Assembly (NCBI RefSeq): GCF_018100785.1
Contig: NZ_JAGJEC010000002.1
Location: forward strand, 248,001 to 312,000
Source of the DNA: Maribacter sp. MMG018
GTDB lineage: Bacteria > Bacteroidota > Bacteroidia > Flavobacteriales > Flavobacteriaceae
Length of the DNA stretch: 64,000 nt
Reading direction: 5' to 3'
Shown: positions 1-8,450 of the stretch, one piece after another
Numbering within the stretch: the first letter of the stretch is position 1
How the letters are laid out: every line of letters starts with the position of its first letter
Position numbers and translations under genes: made by a program
The notes under the pieces: model-generated
What the model was told of the DNA's origin: nothing
Databases searched by the model: none
Seen by the model: only the letters and a program-made list of their open reading frames with translations

Positions 1-2
1 AA

Positions 3-1415
3 ACCTTTACCCCCACACCAGAAACTGTAGATGACCAAATCGAACAGTCCAAACAAGAGTTTTCTAAATTAAATTTTTATCAATCTATATCATATGCGAA
101 AAAGGCATTCGATGGTGCTGAAAGCATATCATATTCAAAAGGGAAAACGATCGCTTCCATCTACTTGGCGAAAGCTTTGATTGAGATTGGGGAGTACAAA
201 AAGGCTTTGTCTTTTATTTCAAAGGCAGAAAGAGAGGAATTCTTCAGTTCTTACATAAATATGCAAGTAGAATCGTATAGGCTAAAAGGTAGACTATACG
301 GTAGTCTAGACATGAATCTCTTGGCAGAGAAAGAGTTTAAGAAACAATTGTTGCATTCTAAAAAGATAAAAAATCAGAATCAACGGGGAATGTCCAGGTT
401 TTGGTCTTACCAAAATCTGGTACATATATATGATAAAACAAATAATAAGGACTCTTTGGATAAATACTTGGTTTTACAGGAAAACAGTGTTAATCGTTTA
501 AATGAGACCGCCAATTTTTACAGTATAAGTGCAACATACTGTCAGATTGCCAGAAATCTTATGAAAAACAGTAAGTTTCAAGAGGCAAAGAACTACTTGG
601 ATAGATCAAACGATATTCTTCATAAATACGACTCTAGTTATCTCTTTCAGCATTATGATTGCTATGCCACTTACGAGAAATTGACCGGCAACTTAAAAGA
701 AGCGGAGCGGTACTATGATTTGGCGTTACAAAATGCTTTGGAACTGAAAGATTTGGATGCCATTGTCGGTCAATACAAAAACATGTCCGATTTCTTCATA
801 AACGATATGAAAGATGTTAAAACAGGGAAAAAATACTTGCTGTTGTATCATAAGTATAATGATTCTCTAAAGACGATAAATTCAAACATACAGGACGATG
901 TGTACAATGAGATACTAAAAGAGAAATATGAGGTTTCTAGACAAGTAGGCGGAAGGTATGAATATGTTGTTTTGGGTGTACTGGTAATTGGTCTGGTGCC
1001 TATAGGGTTTATATATTATCGAAAAATAAAATATAAGCGTAAAATTAAGGTATTGGAAACCAAAATAGATGGTCATGATAAAACGGAGCAATCGAAAATA
1101 GAAGGTCAGAGGCATAAAGAACTAATGGCTGCGGCCAATGCCAATAGTCCCGATTTTCTGTTACTGTTTAAAGAACTTTATCCAGAGGTTGTAGTAGAGA
1201 TTAAGAAACGTAATAAAAACGTACTTAATTCCGATATTGTTTTTTTGGGTATGGCGCATTTAAATTTTTCTACCAAAGATTTGGCTAAAATATTAAACGT
1301 TACGGTACGGGCCATTCAGGTTCGTAAAAATAGACTTCGAAAAAAGTACAATATTCCTTCAGAGATAGACTTTAATCTATGGTATGGTGTAACAACTAAA
1401 AAGGAGATTGACTAA
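3..1415 (+). CDS. TPR-membrane-HTH regulator, 5' end outside window
   Basis: The reading frame is open from base 3, so the gene starts before the window; the first available start-like codon (TTG at 165) lies inside a TPR helix and is not the real start. The visible part is a series of TPR-like helical repeats, then one membrane segment (roughly bases 970-1030), a short basic/coiled stretch, and a C-terminal LuxR-type helix-turn-helix with the pattern STKDLAKILNVTVRAIQVRK followed by an RLRKKY recognition-helix end. Proteins of this layout are common in Bacteroidota and are thought to carry a periplasmic or outer sensory TPR part and a cytoplasmic DNA-binding tail. The target genes are unknown. 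The downstream adhesin is 523 bases away and may or may not be controlled by it. Confident on architecture, not on role. Confidence 0.8.
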   Translation, partial: TFTPTPETVDDQIEQSKQEFSKLNFYQSISYAKKAFDGAESISYSKGKTIASIYLAKALIEIGEYKKALSFISKAEREEFFSSYINMQVESYRLKGRLYGSLDMNLLAEKEFKKQLLHSKKIKNQNQRGMSRFWSYQNLVHIYDKTNNKDSLDKYLVLQENSVNRLNETANFYSISATYCQIARNLMKNSKFQEAKNYLDRSNDILHKYDSSYLFQHYDCYATYEKLTGNLKEAERYYDLALQNALELKDLDAIVGQYKNMSDFFINDMKDVKTGKKYLLLYHKYNDSLKTINSNIQDDVYNEILKEKYEVSRQVGGRYEYVVLGVLVIGLVPIGFIYYRKIKYKRKIKVLETKIDGHDKTEQSKIEGQRHKELMAAANANSPDFLLLFKELYPEVVVEIKKRNKNVLNSDIVFLGMAHLNFSTKDLAKILNVTVRAIQVRKNRLRKKYNIPSEIDFNLWYGVTTKKEID

Positions 1416-1938
1416 GAACAATCGAATAAATAGGGCTGGTTGTTATCTAGAGGATGTTATTGGTTAATGGCCATTTTGTTATGGGGTGGTTAAGGATTAA
1501 ATGAAGAGGCAACATTGTTGATGCTATATTTAGTTCATTACAGGCATATATTTCCATAATCGGTATATCATAAAGAATATCATGACCTTTCTTCCAAATT
1601 AATTATCTGTAGAATTACTTTTAAACAAAGGGTTGCTTTTTGAAAAGGCAGTAGAAAGTCCGGAGTATGATTTGTGTATATGGATCAATAGAAATTCCGG
1701 CTACCTTTTTTAGTGAGGTCATGAGACCCTATGGCTGATGGATTTGTCTTTGTTTTTCTTCATTTTATCTAAAAAATGCCAATGTTTCGCACATGTGAAA
1801 CATTTGTGATAGGTGCTTTTTGGGACATATGTTAATTTTTTAAAGATTTTTGTGAAAATTCTGTAAATATTTTTTTTACAAGTTTTGAAGATCCCACCAC
1901 CATTTTTTTTTGTCCCATTTAAACATAAACAATTTAGT
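1416..1938. other. Intergenic region, 523 bases
   Basis: No convincing gene on either strand. It holds an inverted repeat at 1781-1804 (listed separately). A GC-containing pair of arms around 1658-1705 (CCGGA near 1660, TTCCGG near 1697) is followed by a T-run at about 1707-1712; it could be a weak terminator for the upstream regulator, but the pairing is interrupted. The last 130 bases are very AT-rich and probably hold the adhesin promoter. No clear copy of the Bacteroidota TTG/TAnnTTTG promoter was identified. Confidence 0.4.
1781..1804. promoter_or_regulatory. Inverted repeat upstream of adhesin gene
   Basis: AATGTTTC (1781-1788) and GAAACATT (1797-1804) are perfect reverse complements around an 8-base centre that contains the self-complementary CACATGTG. 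It lies 134 bases upstream of the adhesin start. The symmetry suits a dimeric repressor or activator site, but no regulator can be assigned from sequence alone. Confidence 0.3.
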
Positions 1939-4900
1939 ATGATGAGAAAGTATTTTAAATGTATACTGTTCTTGGTTTTTGCCACATTTATAGGTTATGG
2001 GCAACAACCGTTTCAGTGTGATGGGTCCGCGTACCTTGTGTCTTCGCCCTCGGGAACCGTTCCCTCAACGATTTACGTGGTCGAGTCTACCAGTCCCAGT
2101 ACCGTTTTGGCTACCATTACCCCATCCATAGCGGATAGGTACAATGCCATAGGCTATAATTTTATGGATAATCTTATCTATGGAATCGTTAGTGGTGATG
2201 CAGCTTCCAATACCCCGGGAGATATGGTACAGATAGATGCCCTGGGAAATGTTGTAAACATGGGGGTGCCCACACCCGTTGCAGGACAAAGTGATGGCTT
2301 GGCTTCATGGACTGCCGACCCTAGTGTAAATGCCAATGGAGGTTACGTGAATATGGCCTCGGGCGTGGTGGGAAGCGATCATTTGTTCTATTGTCTTGCA
2401 AGTACCGATGATTCCAAAGCCTATCTGGTAACCGTTGATTTGGTTGCCATGACTTATACCACAAAACAACTGTCCCTTGGTGTAGCGTCCTTAGTGGCCG
2501 ACCTGGCATTTTCTTCGTATGACGGTATGCTCTATGGAACCGTGAGAGGAGAGCAAAAAATCGTAAAAATAGACCCGGATAATGGAAATCAATCCTATGT
2601 AAGCCTTCCGGCAGGTTCCCCTACATTATTGTATTCTGCCGGAGGCGCTTGGAACGATTCCCAAGGTAGGATCTATTTCTATTATAATAGTACCAATGAA
2701 ATAGAAAACAGATTGTTCAGATATGACCCAAGTATCAATGAACTTGTTGATATGGTCAAAGCTACCGCATATTCCACCTTCGATGCAACGGCATGTTATC
2801 CTACCTCCTTCGAAAAAGAAGTGGATGTGCCAGCTGAAGGGGTGCATGCGGGAGACATCGTAGATGTCGAATTTACTATTTACAATAATTTTCCTTCAAC
2901 ACAAATTTTTGACTTTGAGGACACACTTATTTCCTCAAACCTTAGTTGGGTGGCCAATTCCGTGACCCCCGCATCGCCTGGTGGTGGTACGGTTAACATT
3001 ACGGGGCAAACCCTGAATATAGATGGAATTTCAATTCCCCCCATCGCATCGACCAGTGGCGTGCCTTTTTCTTTTACCGTTTCCTTTAAAATTTCCGAGG
3101 AGGCGTCTCCGATTGAATGTTTTACCAATCAGGCCAGTATATCCAATGGTTCTACAACGGTAACGAGTGATGACCCGAATACCTTGGATTTAGGCGACCC
3201 TACAGAATTTTGTTTAACTCCATGTACCACTTGCAAGGCCGGGGACGATTCCGCTACTACACTAGTAGATGCCCCCGTTTTGATCGATATATTGGACAAC
3301 GATTCCAATATGGGAGATTTGGATGTGTCAAGCATAACCATTACAAGTGCCCCGTCAAATGGAACGCTAACCATCGATCCTGTAACCGGAGAGATAGAAT
3401 ATACTCCAAATGCAGGTTATACAGGTACGGATGAATTCACCTATTCGGTATGTACAACAGATACACCGGTATACTGTGATACGGCCACTGTTTCTATTGA
3501 TGTGCTCGCGGACACGGATGGCGATGGTATTTCTGATGACCAAGAGACCTTGGACGGTACCGATCCTTCAGACGATTGTGATTCGGTAGGCGGAACACCT
3601 TTGAGCACCAGCGACTGTGATAATGATGGAATCAGCAATGGCGATGAGGTGACTTTGGGAACTGACCCGAACGATCCCGATACGGACGGTGACGGTATAT
3701 CGGACGGACAGGAAGTGTCCGACGGCACCGCCCCCCTTGACGACTGTGATTCGGTAGGCGGAACACCTTTGAGTACTGGCGACTGCGATAGCGACGGTAT
3801 CTCTAATGGCGATGAGGTGACTTTGGGTACGGATCCCAACAACCCCGATACGGACGGCGACGGCATTTCCGACGGACAGGAAGTATCCGATGGTACTGTC
3901 CCCCTTGATGACTGTGATTCCATAGGCGGTACACCTCTAGCTACAAGCGACTGCGATGGCGACGGAATCACCAATGGCGATGAGGTAGCTTTGGGAACTG
4001 ACCCCAACAACCCCGATACGGACGGTGACGGTATATCGGACGGACAGGAAGTGTCCGACGGTACGGATCCTTTAAATTCTTGTGATTCGGTAGGCGGAAC
4101 ACCTTTGAGCACCAGCGACTGTGATAATGATGGAATCAGCAATGGCGATGAGGCTACCTTGGGAACCGATCCCAACGACCCCGATACGGACGGCGACGGT
4201 ATATCGGACGGACAGGAAGTGTCCGACGTTACGGATCCTTTAAACGATTGTGATTCGGTAGGCGGAACACCTTTGAGCACCAGCGACTGTGATAATGATG
4301 GAATCAGCAATGGCGATGAGGTAGCCTTGGGCACCGACCCCAACGATCCCGATACGGACGGTGACGGTATATCGGACGGACAGGAAGTGTCCGACGGTAC
4401 GGATCCTTTAAACGATTGTGATTCGGTAGGCGGAACACCTTTGAGCACCAGCGACTGTGATAATGATGGAATCAGCAATGGCGATGAGGCTACCTTGGGA
4501 ACCGATCCCAACGATCCGGATACGGACGGTGACGGTATATCGGACGGACAGGAAGTGTCCGACGGTACGGATCCTTTAAATTCTTGTGATTCGGTAGGCG
4601 GAACACCTTTGAGCACCAGCGACTGTGATAATGATGGATTGACCAACGAAGAGGAATTAATTTTGGGCACCGACCCTAATGACCCCGATACGGATGGTGA
4701 CGGTATCTCAGATGGTCAAGAAGTCTTGGACGGAACCGATCCCTTGGATGATTGCGACCATGTAGGTGGTACTTCGTTACCAGATAGCGATTGTGACGCA
4801 GACGGTCTGACCACCTCCCAGGAAGAGGCGATAGGGACCGATCCGGAGAATGCGGATACGGATGGGGACACCATTCCCGATGGTCAAGAATTGGAGGACG

Positions 4901-5286
4901 GCACCGATCCCCTGGATGCTTGCGATTCCATAAACGGAGTTCCTACTCCAGAATCTGACTGTAATGAAGAGGTCGACGAAATGGATATTTCGGTGACCAA
5001 CGAGATCATAACACCGGACAACGACGGGGTGAACGATTACTTCGAGATCGACAATATCGAGTCGTACCCGAACAACAAGGTGCTGATCTACAACCGTTGG
5101 GGCGTTTTGGTCTATGAGATGTCAGGTTACGACAACGGGCCCGGTTCCTTCAAGGGCGTCTCCAGCGGAAGGGCTACGATCCAGGCGGACTCTAAATTGC
5201 CAGTCGGGGTATACTTCTATATAATCAAATATGAAAACAAAGGGGAGGGTCTGAGCAAATCGGGCTACTTATACGTGAACAGATAA
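1939..5286 (+). CDS. Large T9SS-type surface adhesin with thrombospondin type 3 repeats
   Basis: 1115 aa if read from ATG 1939, which gives a good signal peptide (MMRKYFKCILFLVF.. ending near GYGQQ); an in-frame TTG at 1885 would add an implausible proline/phenylalanine leader. Order of regions: a propeller-like N-terminal part (about 24-300), a DUF11-like beta domain (300-450), a cadherin/Big-like domain with the LDNDSN..G pattern (455-525), acidic calcium-binding thrombospondin type 3 repeats with DTDGDGISDGQE (about 524-1012), and a gliding-motility-associated C-terminal domain (about 1015-1115; TPDNDGVNDYF, YNRWGVLVYE). That last domain marks export by the type IX system and surface anchoring. 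Followed 25 bases later by PorP/SprF and then a PorE-like gene, the usual partners of such adhesins. The ligand is unknown. Calcium binding is inferred from the repeat type. Confidence 0.88.
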   Translation: MMRKYFKCILFLVFATFIGYGQQPFQCDGSAYLVSSPSGTVPSTIYVVESTSPSTVLATITPSIADRYNAIGYNFMDNLIYGIVSGDAASNTPGDMVQIDALGNVVNMGVPTPVAGQSDGLASWTADPSVNANGGYVNMASGVVGSDHLFYCLASTDDSKAYLVTVDLVAMTYTTKQLSLGVASLVADLAFSSYDGMLYGTVRGEQKIVKIDPDNGNQSYVSLPAGSPTLLYSAGGAWNDSQGRIYFYYNSTNEIENRLFRYDPSINELVDMVKATAYSTFDATACYPTSFEKEVDVPAEGVHAGDIVDVEFTIYNNFPSTQIFDFEDTLISSNLSWVANSVTPASPGGGTVNITGQTLNIDGISIPPIASTSGVPFSFTVSFKISEEASPIECFTNQASISNGSTTVTSDDPNTLDLGDPTEFCLTPCTTCKAGDDSATTLVDAPVLIDILDNDSNMGDLDVSSITITSAPSNGTLTIDPVTGEIEYTPNAGYTGTDEFTYSVCTTDTPVYCDTATVSIDVLADTDGDGISDDQETLDGTDPSDDCDSVGGTPLSTSDCDNDGISNGDEVTLGTDPNDPDTDGDGISDGQEVSDGTAPLDDCDSVGGTPLSTGDCDSDGISNGDEVTLGTDPNNPDTDGDGISDGQEVSDGTVPLDDCDSIGGTPLATSDCDGDGITNGDEVALGTDPNNPDTDGDGISDGQEVSDGTDPLNSCDSVGGTPLSTSDCDNDGISNGDEATLGTDPNDPDTDGDGISDGQEVSDVTDPLNDCDSVGGTPLSTSDCDNDGISNGDEVALGTDPNDPDTDGDGISDGQEVSDGTDPLNDCDSVGGTPLSTSDCDNDGISNGDEATLGTDPNDPDTDGDGISDGQEVSDGTDPLNSCDSVGGTPLSTSDCDNDGLTNEEELILGTDPNDPDTDGDGISDGQEVLDGTDPLDDCDHVGGTSLPDSDCDADGLTTSQEEAIGTDPENADTDGDTIPDGQELEDGTDPLDACDSINGVPTPESDCNEEVDEMDISVTNEIITPDNDGVNDYFEIDNIESYPNNKVLIYNRWGVLVYEMSGYDNGPGSFKGVSSGRATIQADSKLPVGVYFYIIKYENKGEGLSKSGYLYVNR
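3580..4923 (+). repeat. Eight tandem 168-bp coding repeats
   Basis: Units begin at 3580, 3748, 3916, 4084, 4252, 4420, 4588 and 4756, exactly 168 bases (56 codons) apart. Each starts with a GATTCGGTAGGCGG-like sequence and encodes one DSVGGTPL..CD.DG..NGDE..LGTDP..DTDGDGISDGQE block. The four units from 4084 are almost identical at DNA level, while the first three and the last are more diverged. A partial unit precedes (3511-3579). This is expected to expand and contract by recombination. The long open frame on the opposite strand here is an artefact of the repeat composition. Confidence 0.95.
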
Positions 5287-5311
5287 TTTTCCCCGAAAAC
5301 AAACAATAAAG

Positions 5312-6244
5312 ATGAAAAAACTATTTATAGCTGTCCTGTCCATATTTTCCGGTCTTTTTTCGGTCGTTGGACAGCAAGATGCCCAATACACGCAGTACAT
5401 GTACAATACGATATCGGTGAACCCGGCCTATGCGGGCTCCCGTGGTGTTTTCAGCATAGCGGCGCTGCACCGTTCCCAATGGGTGGGTCTGGACGGGGCC
5501 CCGAGCACCCAGACACTGAACCTTCATACGCCGGTATCGAATTCGGTGGGTCTTGGGCTCTCGGTGGTGCACGACGAGATCGGCAACGGGACGAACCAGG
5601 ACACGTACATCGATGCGGCCTTTTCCTATACGGTGCATACCTCCGAGGAGGGCAAGCTCTCCTTCGGCCTGAAGGCCGGGGGCCATTTGTTCAACGTCGA
5701 TTTCTCGAAGTTGAGGAACTACGGGGCGGAGAGCAACCTTCCCAATATCGACAACAAGTTCTCTCCCAATATCGGGGCGGGCATCTATTACCATACGGAC
5801 CGTTACTATGCGGGGCTGTCGGTACCGAACTTTTTGGAAACGGAACATTTCGACACATCGGGTTCTGGCGGCAGCTCTTTTTTGGCCAAAGAGCGAATGA
5901 ACCTCTACTTCATCACGGGCTATGTGTTCGACCTGGATTACAGGACCAAGTTCAAGCCTGCCGCCCTGGTGAAGGCGGTAAAGGGGGCGCCCCTGCAAGT
6001 GGACCTTAGCGCGAGCTTTTTGTTCAACGAGAAGTTCTCGTTGGGTGCGGCCTATCGTTGGGACGCCGCCCTGAGCGGGCTGTTCGGGTTCCAGTTGAGC
6101 GATCAGTTGATGCTGGGGCTGGCCTATGACCGGGAGGTCACCGAGCTAGGGGGGGCAAGTTTCAACGACGGATCTTTCGAGATCATGCTGAGGTATGAAT
6201 TTTTGAACAAGTACAAACGAGTGATTACCCCGAGATTCTTTTAA
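5312..6244 (+). CDS. PorP/SprF family outer-membrane protein
   Basis: 310 aa with a signal peptide (MKKLFIAVLSIFSGLFSVVG) and the family start QDAQYTQYMYNTISVNPAYA, which is diagnostic of PorP/SprF. The rest alternates hydrophobic and polar beta-strands (LGLSVVHDEIG, AGLSVPNF, LGAAYRWD, LGLAYD), as in an outer-membrane barrel. Known family members help secrete or anchor T9SS cargo carrying the gliding-type C-terminal domain; SprF serves SprB in Flavobacterium. It lies 25 bases after such an adhesin and 15 bases before a PorE-like gene, so it is most likely the dedicated partner of the adhesin. The gene is notably GC-rich with many C-ending codons, unlike the PUL or signalling genes in this window. 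Confidence 0.93.
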   Translation: MKKLFIAVLSIFSGLFSVVGQQDAQYTQYMYNTISVNPAYAGSRGVFSIAALHRSQWVGLDGAPSTQTLNLHTPVSNSVGLGLSVVHDEIGNGTNQDTYIDAAFSYTVHTSEEGKLSFGLKAGGHLFNVDFSKLRNYGAESNLPNIDNKFSPNIGAGIYYHTDRYYAGLSVPNFLETEHFDTSGSGGSSFLAKERMNLYFITGYVFDLDYRTKFKPAALVKAVKGAPLQVDLSASFLFNEKFSLGAAYRWDAALSGLFGFQLSDQLMLGLAYDREVTELGGASFNDGSFEIMLRYEFLNKYKRVITPRFF

Positions 6245-6259
6245 ATACGATAAGACAAC

Positions 6260-8200
6260 ATGAAAAAAGCAAGATCTATTTTCTTTGGTTTGGCCGTAAT
6301 GGGCTGTATGGTGAACGCCCAGGAAAAAAAACTGGAAAAGGCCGAAACCAAGTTTTCCAACTTTGCCTATGCGCCTGCCATACAGTCCTATGAGGACCTG
6401 GTAGCGGAGGGTTACGGCGAAGAGCAAATATTCAAGAACCTGGGGAACGCGAATTATTATAACGCCAAGTACATAGAGGCATCTAAGTGGTACGGGAAAC
6501 TGTTCGAACTCGACAATGCGGATATCGACCCGGAATACATGTACCGCTATGCGCAGACCCTTAAGTCACTGGAAGAGTACGGTGCCTCCGATAGCTGGAT
6601 GAACAGGTTCAAAGAGGCCAAGGCCAATGACCGTCGCGCGGTACAGTTCGGGGAGAACCTGGACTATCTGGATCGGATAGAGGCGAATTCGGGCCGTTAC
6701 GAGATCGAGAATATCGGTCTGAATTCCAAGGTGTCCGATTTTGCCCCGTCTTTTTACGGACGGGACCTGGTCTTTTCAACGGCAAGGGACAGTGGGTCCA
6801 TATCGAAGAACATCCATAAATGGAACAACGGTTCGTTTCTGAACCTATATAAGGCCTCACGGGACGGGGAGGGGAATTTCCTCGAGGTGTCGCGGCTTTC
6901 CCGGAAGTTGAACAAGAAGACCCATGAGTCCTCGACGGCCTTTACCAAGGACGGGAAGACCATGTACTTTACGAGGAACAACTCCAACAACGGCAAGTTC
7001 TCGCGGGACGAGCAAGGAGTGAGCCGGTTAAAGATATACAGGGCCACGCGGGAGGACGGCGAATGGAAACATATCGAGGAGCTTCCCTTTAACGACGACA
7101 GTTACTCGGTGGCGCACCCGGCATTGGACAAGGACGAAAGCAAGCTGTATTTCGCCTCCGATATGCCGGGCACGGTAGGGGAGTCGGATATCTTTGTCGT
7201 GGACATCCATGCCGATGGAAGCTTCGGCACACCACGGAACCTGGGCTCCAAGATCAATACCGAGGCCAGGGAGACCTTCCCTTTTGTGACGGATTCGGGC
7301 GTGCTCTATTTTTCAAGTGACGGGCACCCTGGCCTGGGCGGGCTCGATGTTTTCGCCACCGATCTGAAGGAAGGGGAGTTCGGCAAGGTCGTGAACGTGG
7401 GCCGGCCGTTGAACGGGGAAGAGGACGATTTCTCCTATATAATCGACGAAGACACAAAGAAAGGTTTTTTCGCCTCCAACAGGGAGGGAGGACACGGGGA
7501 TGATGATATCTACGGCTTTACGGAGACCAGGCCCTTGGACCTCAAGTGCTATATCCTGATAGCCGGAACGGTCATCGATGAAGCGACAGGGGAACTGCTG
7601 GCCAATGCGTCCGTCAAGGTCTACGACGACCAAAACAATGTGGTCTCCACATCGGAGACCGATGCCGACGGGGCCTTTGGCATGCAAGGCGATTGCAGGG
7701 AAGCAAACTATAGGGTAGTGGCCTCAAAAAGTGATTACGACGATGGGGAGAAGGCTTTTGTGACCATAGGGTCAAAAGATGCCACGGGCATAGAGGTGGT
7801 CTTGGGCAGGACGGTAAAATCGGCCCCTGTGGGAACCGACCTGGTCAAGTATTTGGAGATAGAGCCTATCTATTTCGATTTCGACAAGTACTTTATCCGG
7901 GAGGATGCCAAGGTAAGTATCGAAAAGGTGCTGGCGTACCTGAGGGAATTCCCGAATGTAAAGGTAGAGGTACGTTCGCATACCGATTCCCGTGCCAACG
8001 ATGCGTACAATATAAGGTTGTCCCGTAACAGGGCGAAGGCCACTGCAGCGTATTTGACGGCCCATGGCATTGCCGAGGACAGAATTTCCTTCGAGGGCTA
8101 TGGGGAGACCCAGCTCACCAACAAGTGTAGCAACGGGGTGCCCTGTACCAAGGAACAGCACCAGATGAACAGACGATCGGAATTCATAGTGGTGGAATAG
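6260..8200 (+). CDS. PorE-like OmpA-family peptidoglycan-binding protein
   Basis: 646 aa with a signal peptide ending near CMVNAQ. Domain order: TPR repeats (about 30-115), PD40/WD40-like propeller blades (about 140-430; repeated YFASD..G..DIFVVD and YFSSDGHPGLGGLDVF patterns), a carboxypeptidase-regulatory-like beta domain (about 435-520; AGTVIDEATGELLANA), and an OmpA C-terminal domain (about 530-646) with RSHTDSRAND..NIRLSRNRA, which supplies the Asp and Arg that bind diaminopimelate. This four-domain order matches PorE of Porphyromonas gingivalis, a T9SS component linking the machinery to peptidoglycan. Whether this copy serves the core machinery or only the neighbouring adhesin cannot be told. 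Several paralogues are expected in such genomes. Same GC-rich codon use as the PorP/SprF gene. Confidence 0.88.
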   Translation: MKKARSIFFGLAVMGCMVNAQEKKLEKAETKFSNFAYAPAIQSYEDLVAEGYGEEQIFKNLGNANYYNAKYIEASKWYGKLFELDNADIDPEYMYRYAQTLKSLEEYGASDSWMNRFKEAKANDRRAVQFGENLDYLDRIEANSGRYEIENIGLNSKVSDFAPSFYGRDLVFSTARDSGSISKNIHKWNNGSFLNLYKASRDGEGNFLEVSRLSRKLNKKTHESSTAFTKDGKTMYFTRNNSNNGKFSRDEQGVSRLKIYRATREDGEWKHIEELPFNDDSYSVAHPALDKDESKLYFASDMPGTVGESDIFVVDIHADGSFGTPRNLGSKINTEARETFPFVTDSGVLYFSSDGHPGLGGLDVFATDLKEGEFGKVVNVGRPLNGEEDDFSYIIDEDTKKGFFASNREGGHGDDDIYGFTETRPLDLKCYILIAGTVIDEATGELLANASVKVYDDQNNVVSTSETDADGAFGMQGDCREANYRVVASKSDYDDGEKAFVTIGSKDATGIEVVLGRTVKSAPVGTDLVKYLEIEPIYFDFDKYFIREDAKVSIEKVLAYLREFPNVKVEVRSHTDSRANDAYNIRLSRNRAKATAAYLTAHGIAEDRISFEGYGETQLTNKCSNGVPCTKEQHQMNRRSEFIVVE

Positions 8201-8230
8201 TCCACTGTTACAAAGTTACAAATGGATATA

Positions 8231-8264
8231 AAAGGGGAGAAGCTCAGTTTCTTCCCTTTTTTTA
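8231..8264 (+). terminator. Rho-independent terminator of the T9SS module
   Basis: AAAAGGGGAGAA (8231-8242) pairs with TTCTTCCCTTTT (8250-8261), including one G-T pair, around a short loop. A run of seven T ends at 8264. It sits 31 bases after the stop of the PorE-like gene and closes the adhesin/PorP/PorE-like unit. Confidence 0.8.
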
Positions 8265-8450
8265 TACGATAGAACCTGTTATATATACCCATAATTGTAC
8301 AGAAGAGTCTTTTGAAGATAGATAACATACTCGGTTTTTGATATTCTCAGGTCTTAGATTCATATCTTGTTATACTTCATGTTCACATTGCTTCCTATGA
8401 TATAACTTCTACTTATCTTTATCCCCTTAAAGAGAAAAATAGGTGTTTAC

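Noticed and set aside
165-1415. Treating the first gene as complete from the TTG at 165
   Set aside because: The frame is open back to base 3 with TPR-like sequence, so the gene is cut by the window edge.
3441-4670. Open frame of 409 codons on the minus strand, rich in Ser and Pro
   Set aside because: It mirrors the tandem repeats of the adhesin gene; its sequence is a translation artefact of the repeat unit and has no start context, signal or domain.
3580-4923. Regular repeats considered as a CRISPR array
   Set aside because: Units are 168 bp, contiguous and in frame with an adhesin; there are no short repeats with unique spacers and no cas genes.
5321-5998. Minus-strand 225-codon frame and a plus-strand 176-codon frame inside the PorP/SprF gene
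   Set aside because: Both are by-products of high GC third positions in a clearly recognised gene on the plus strand.
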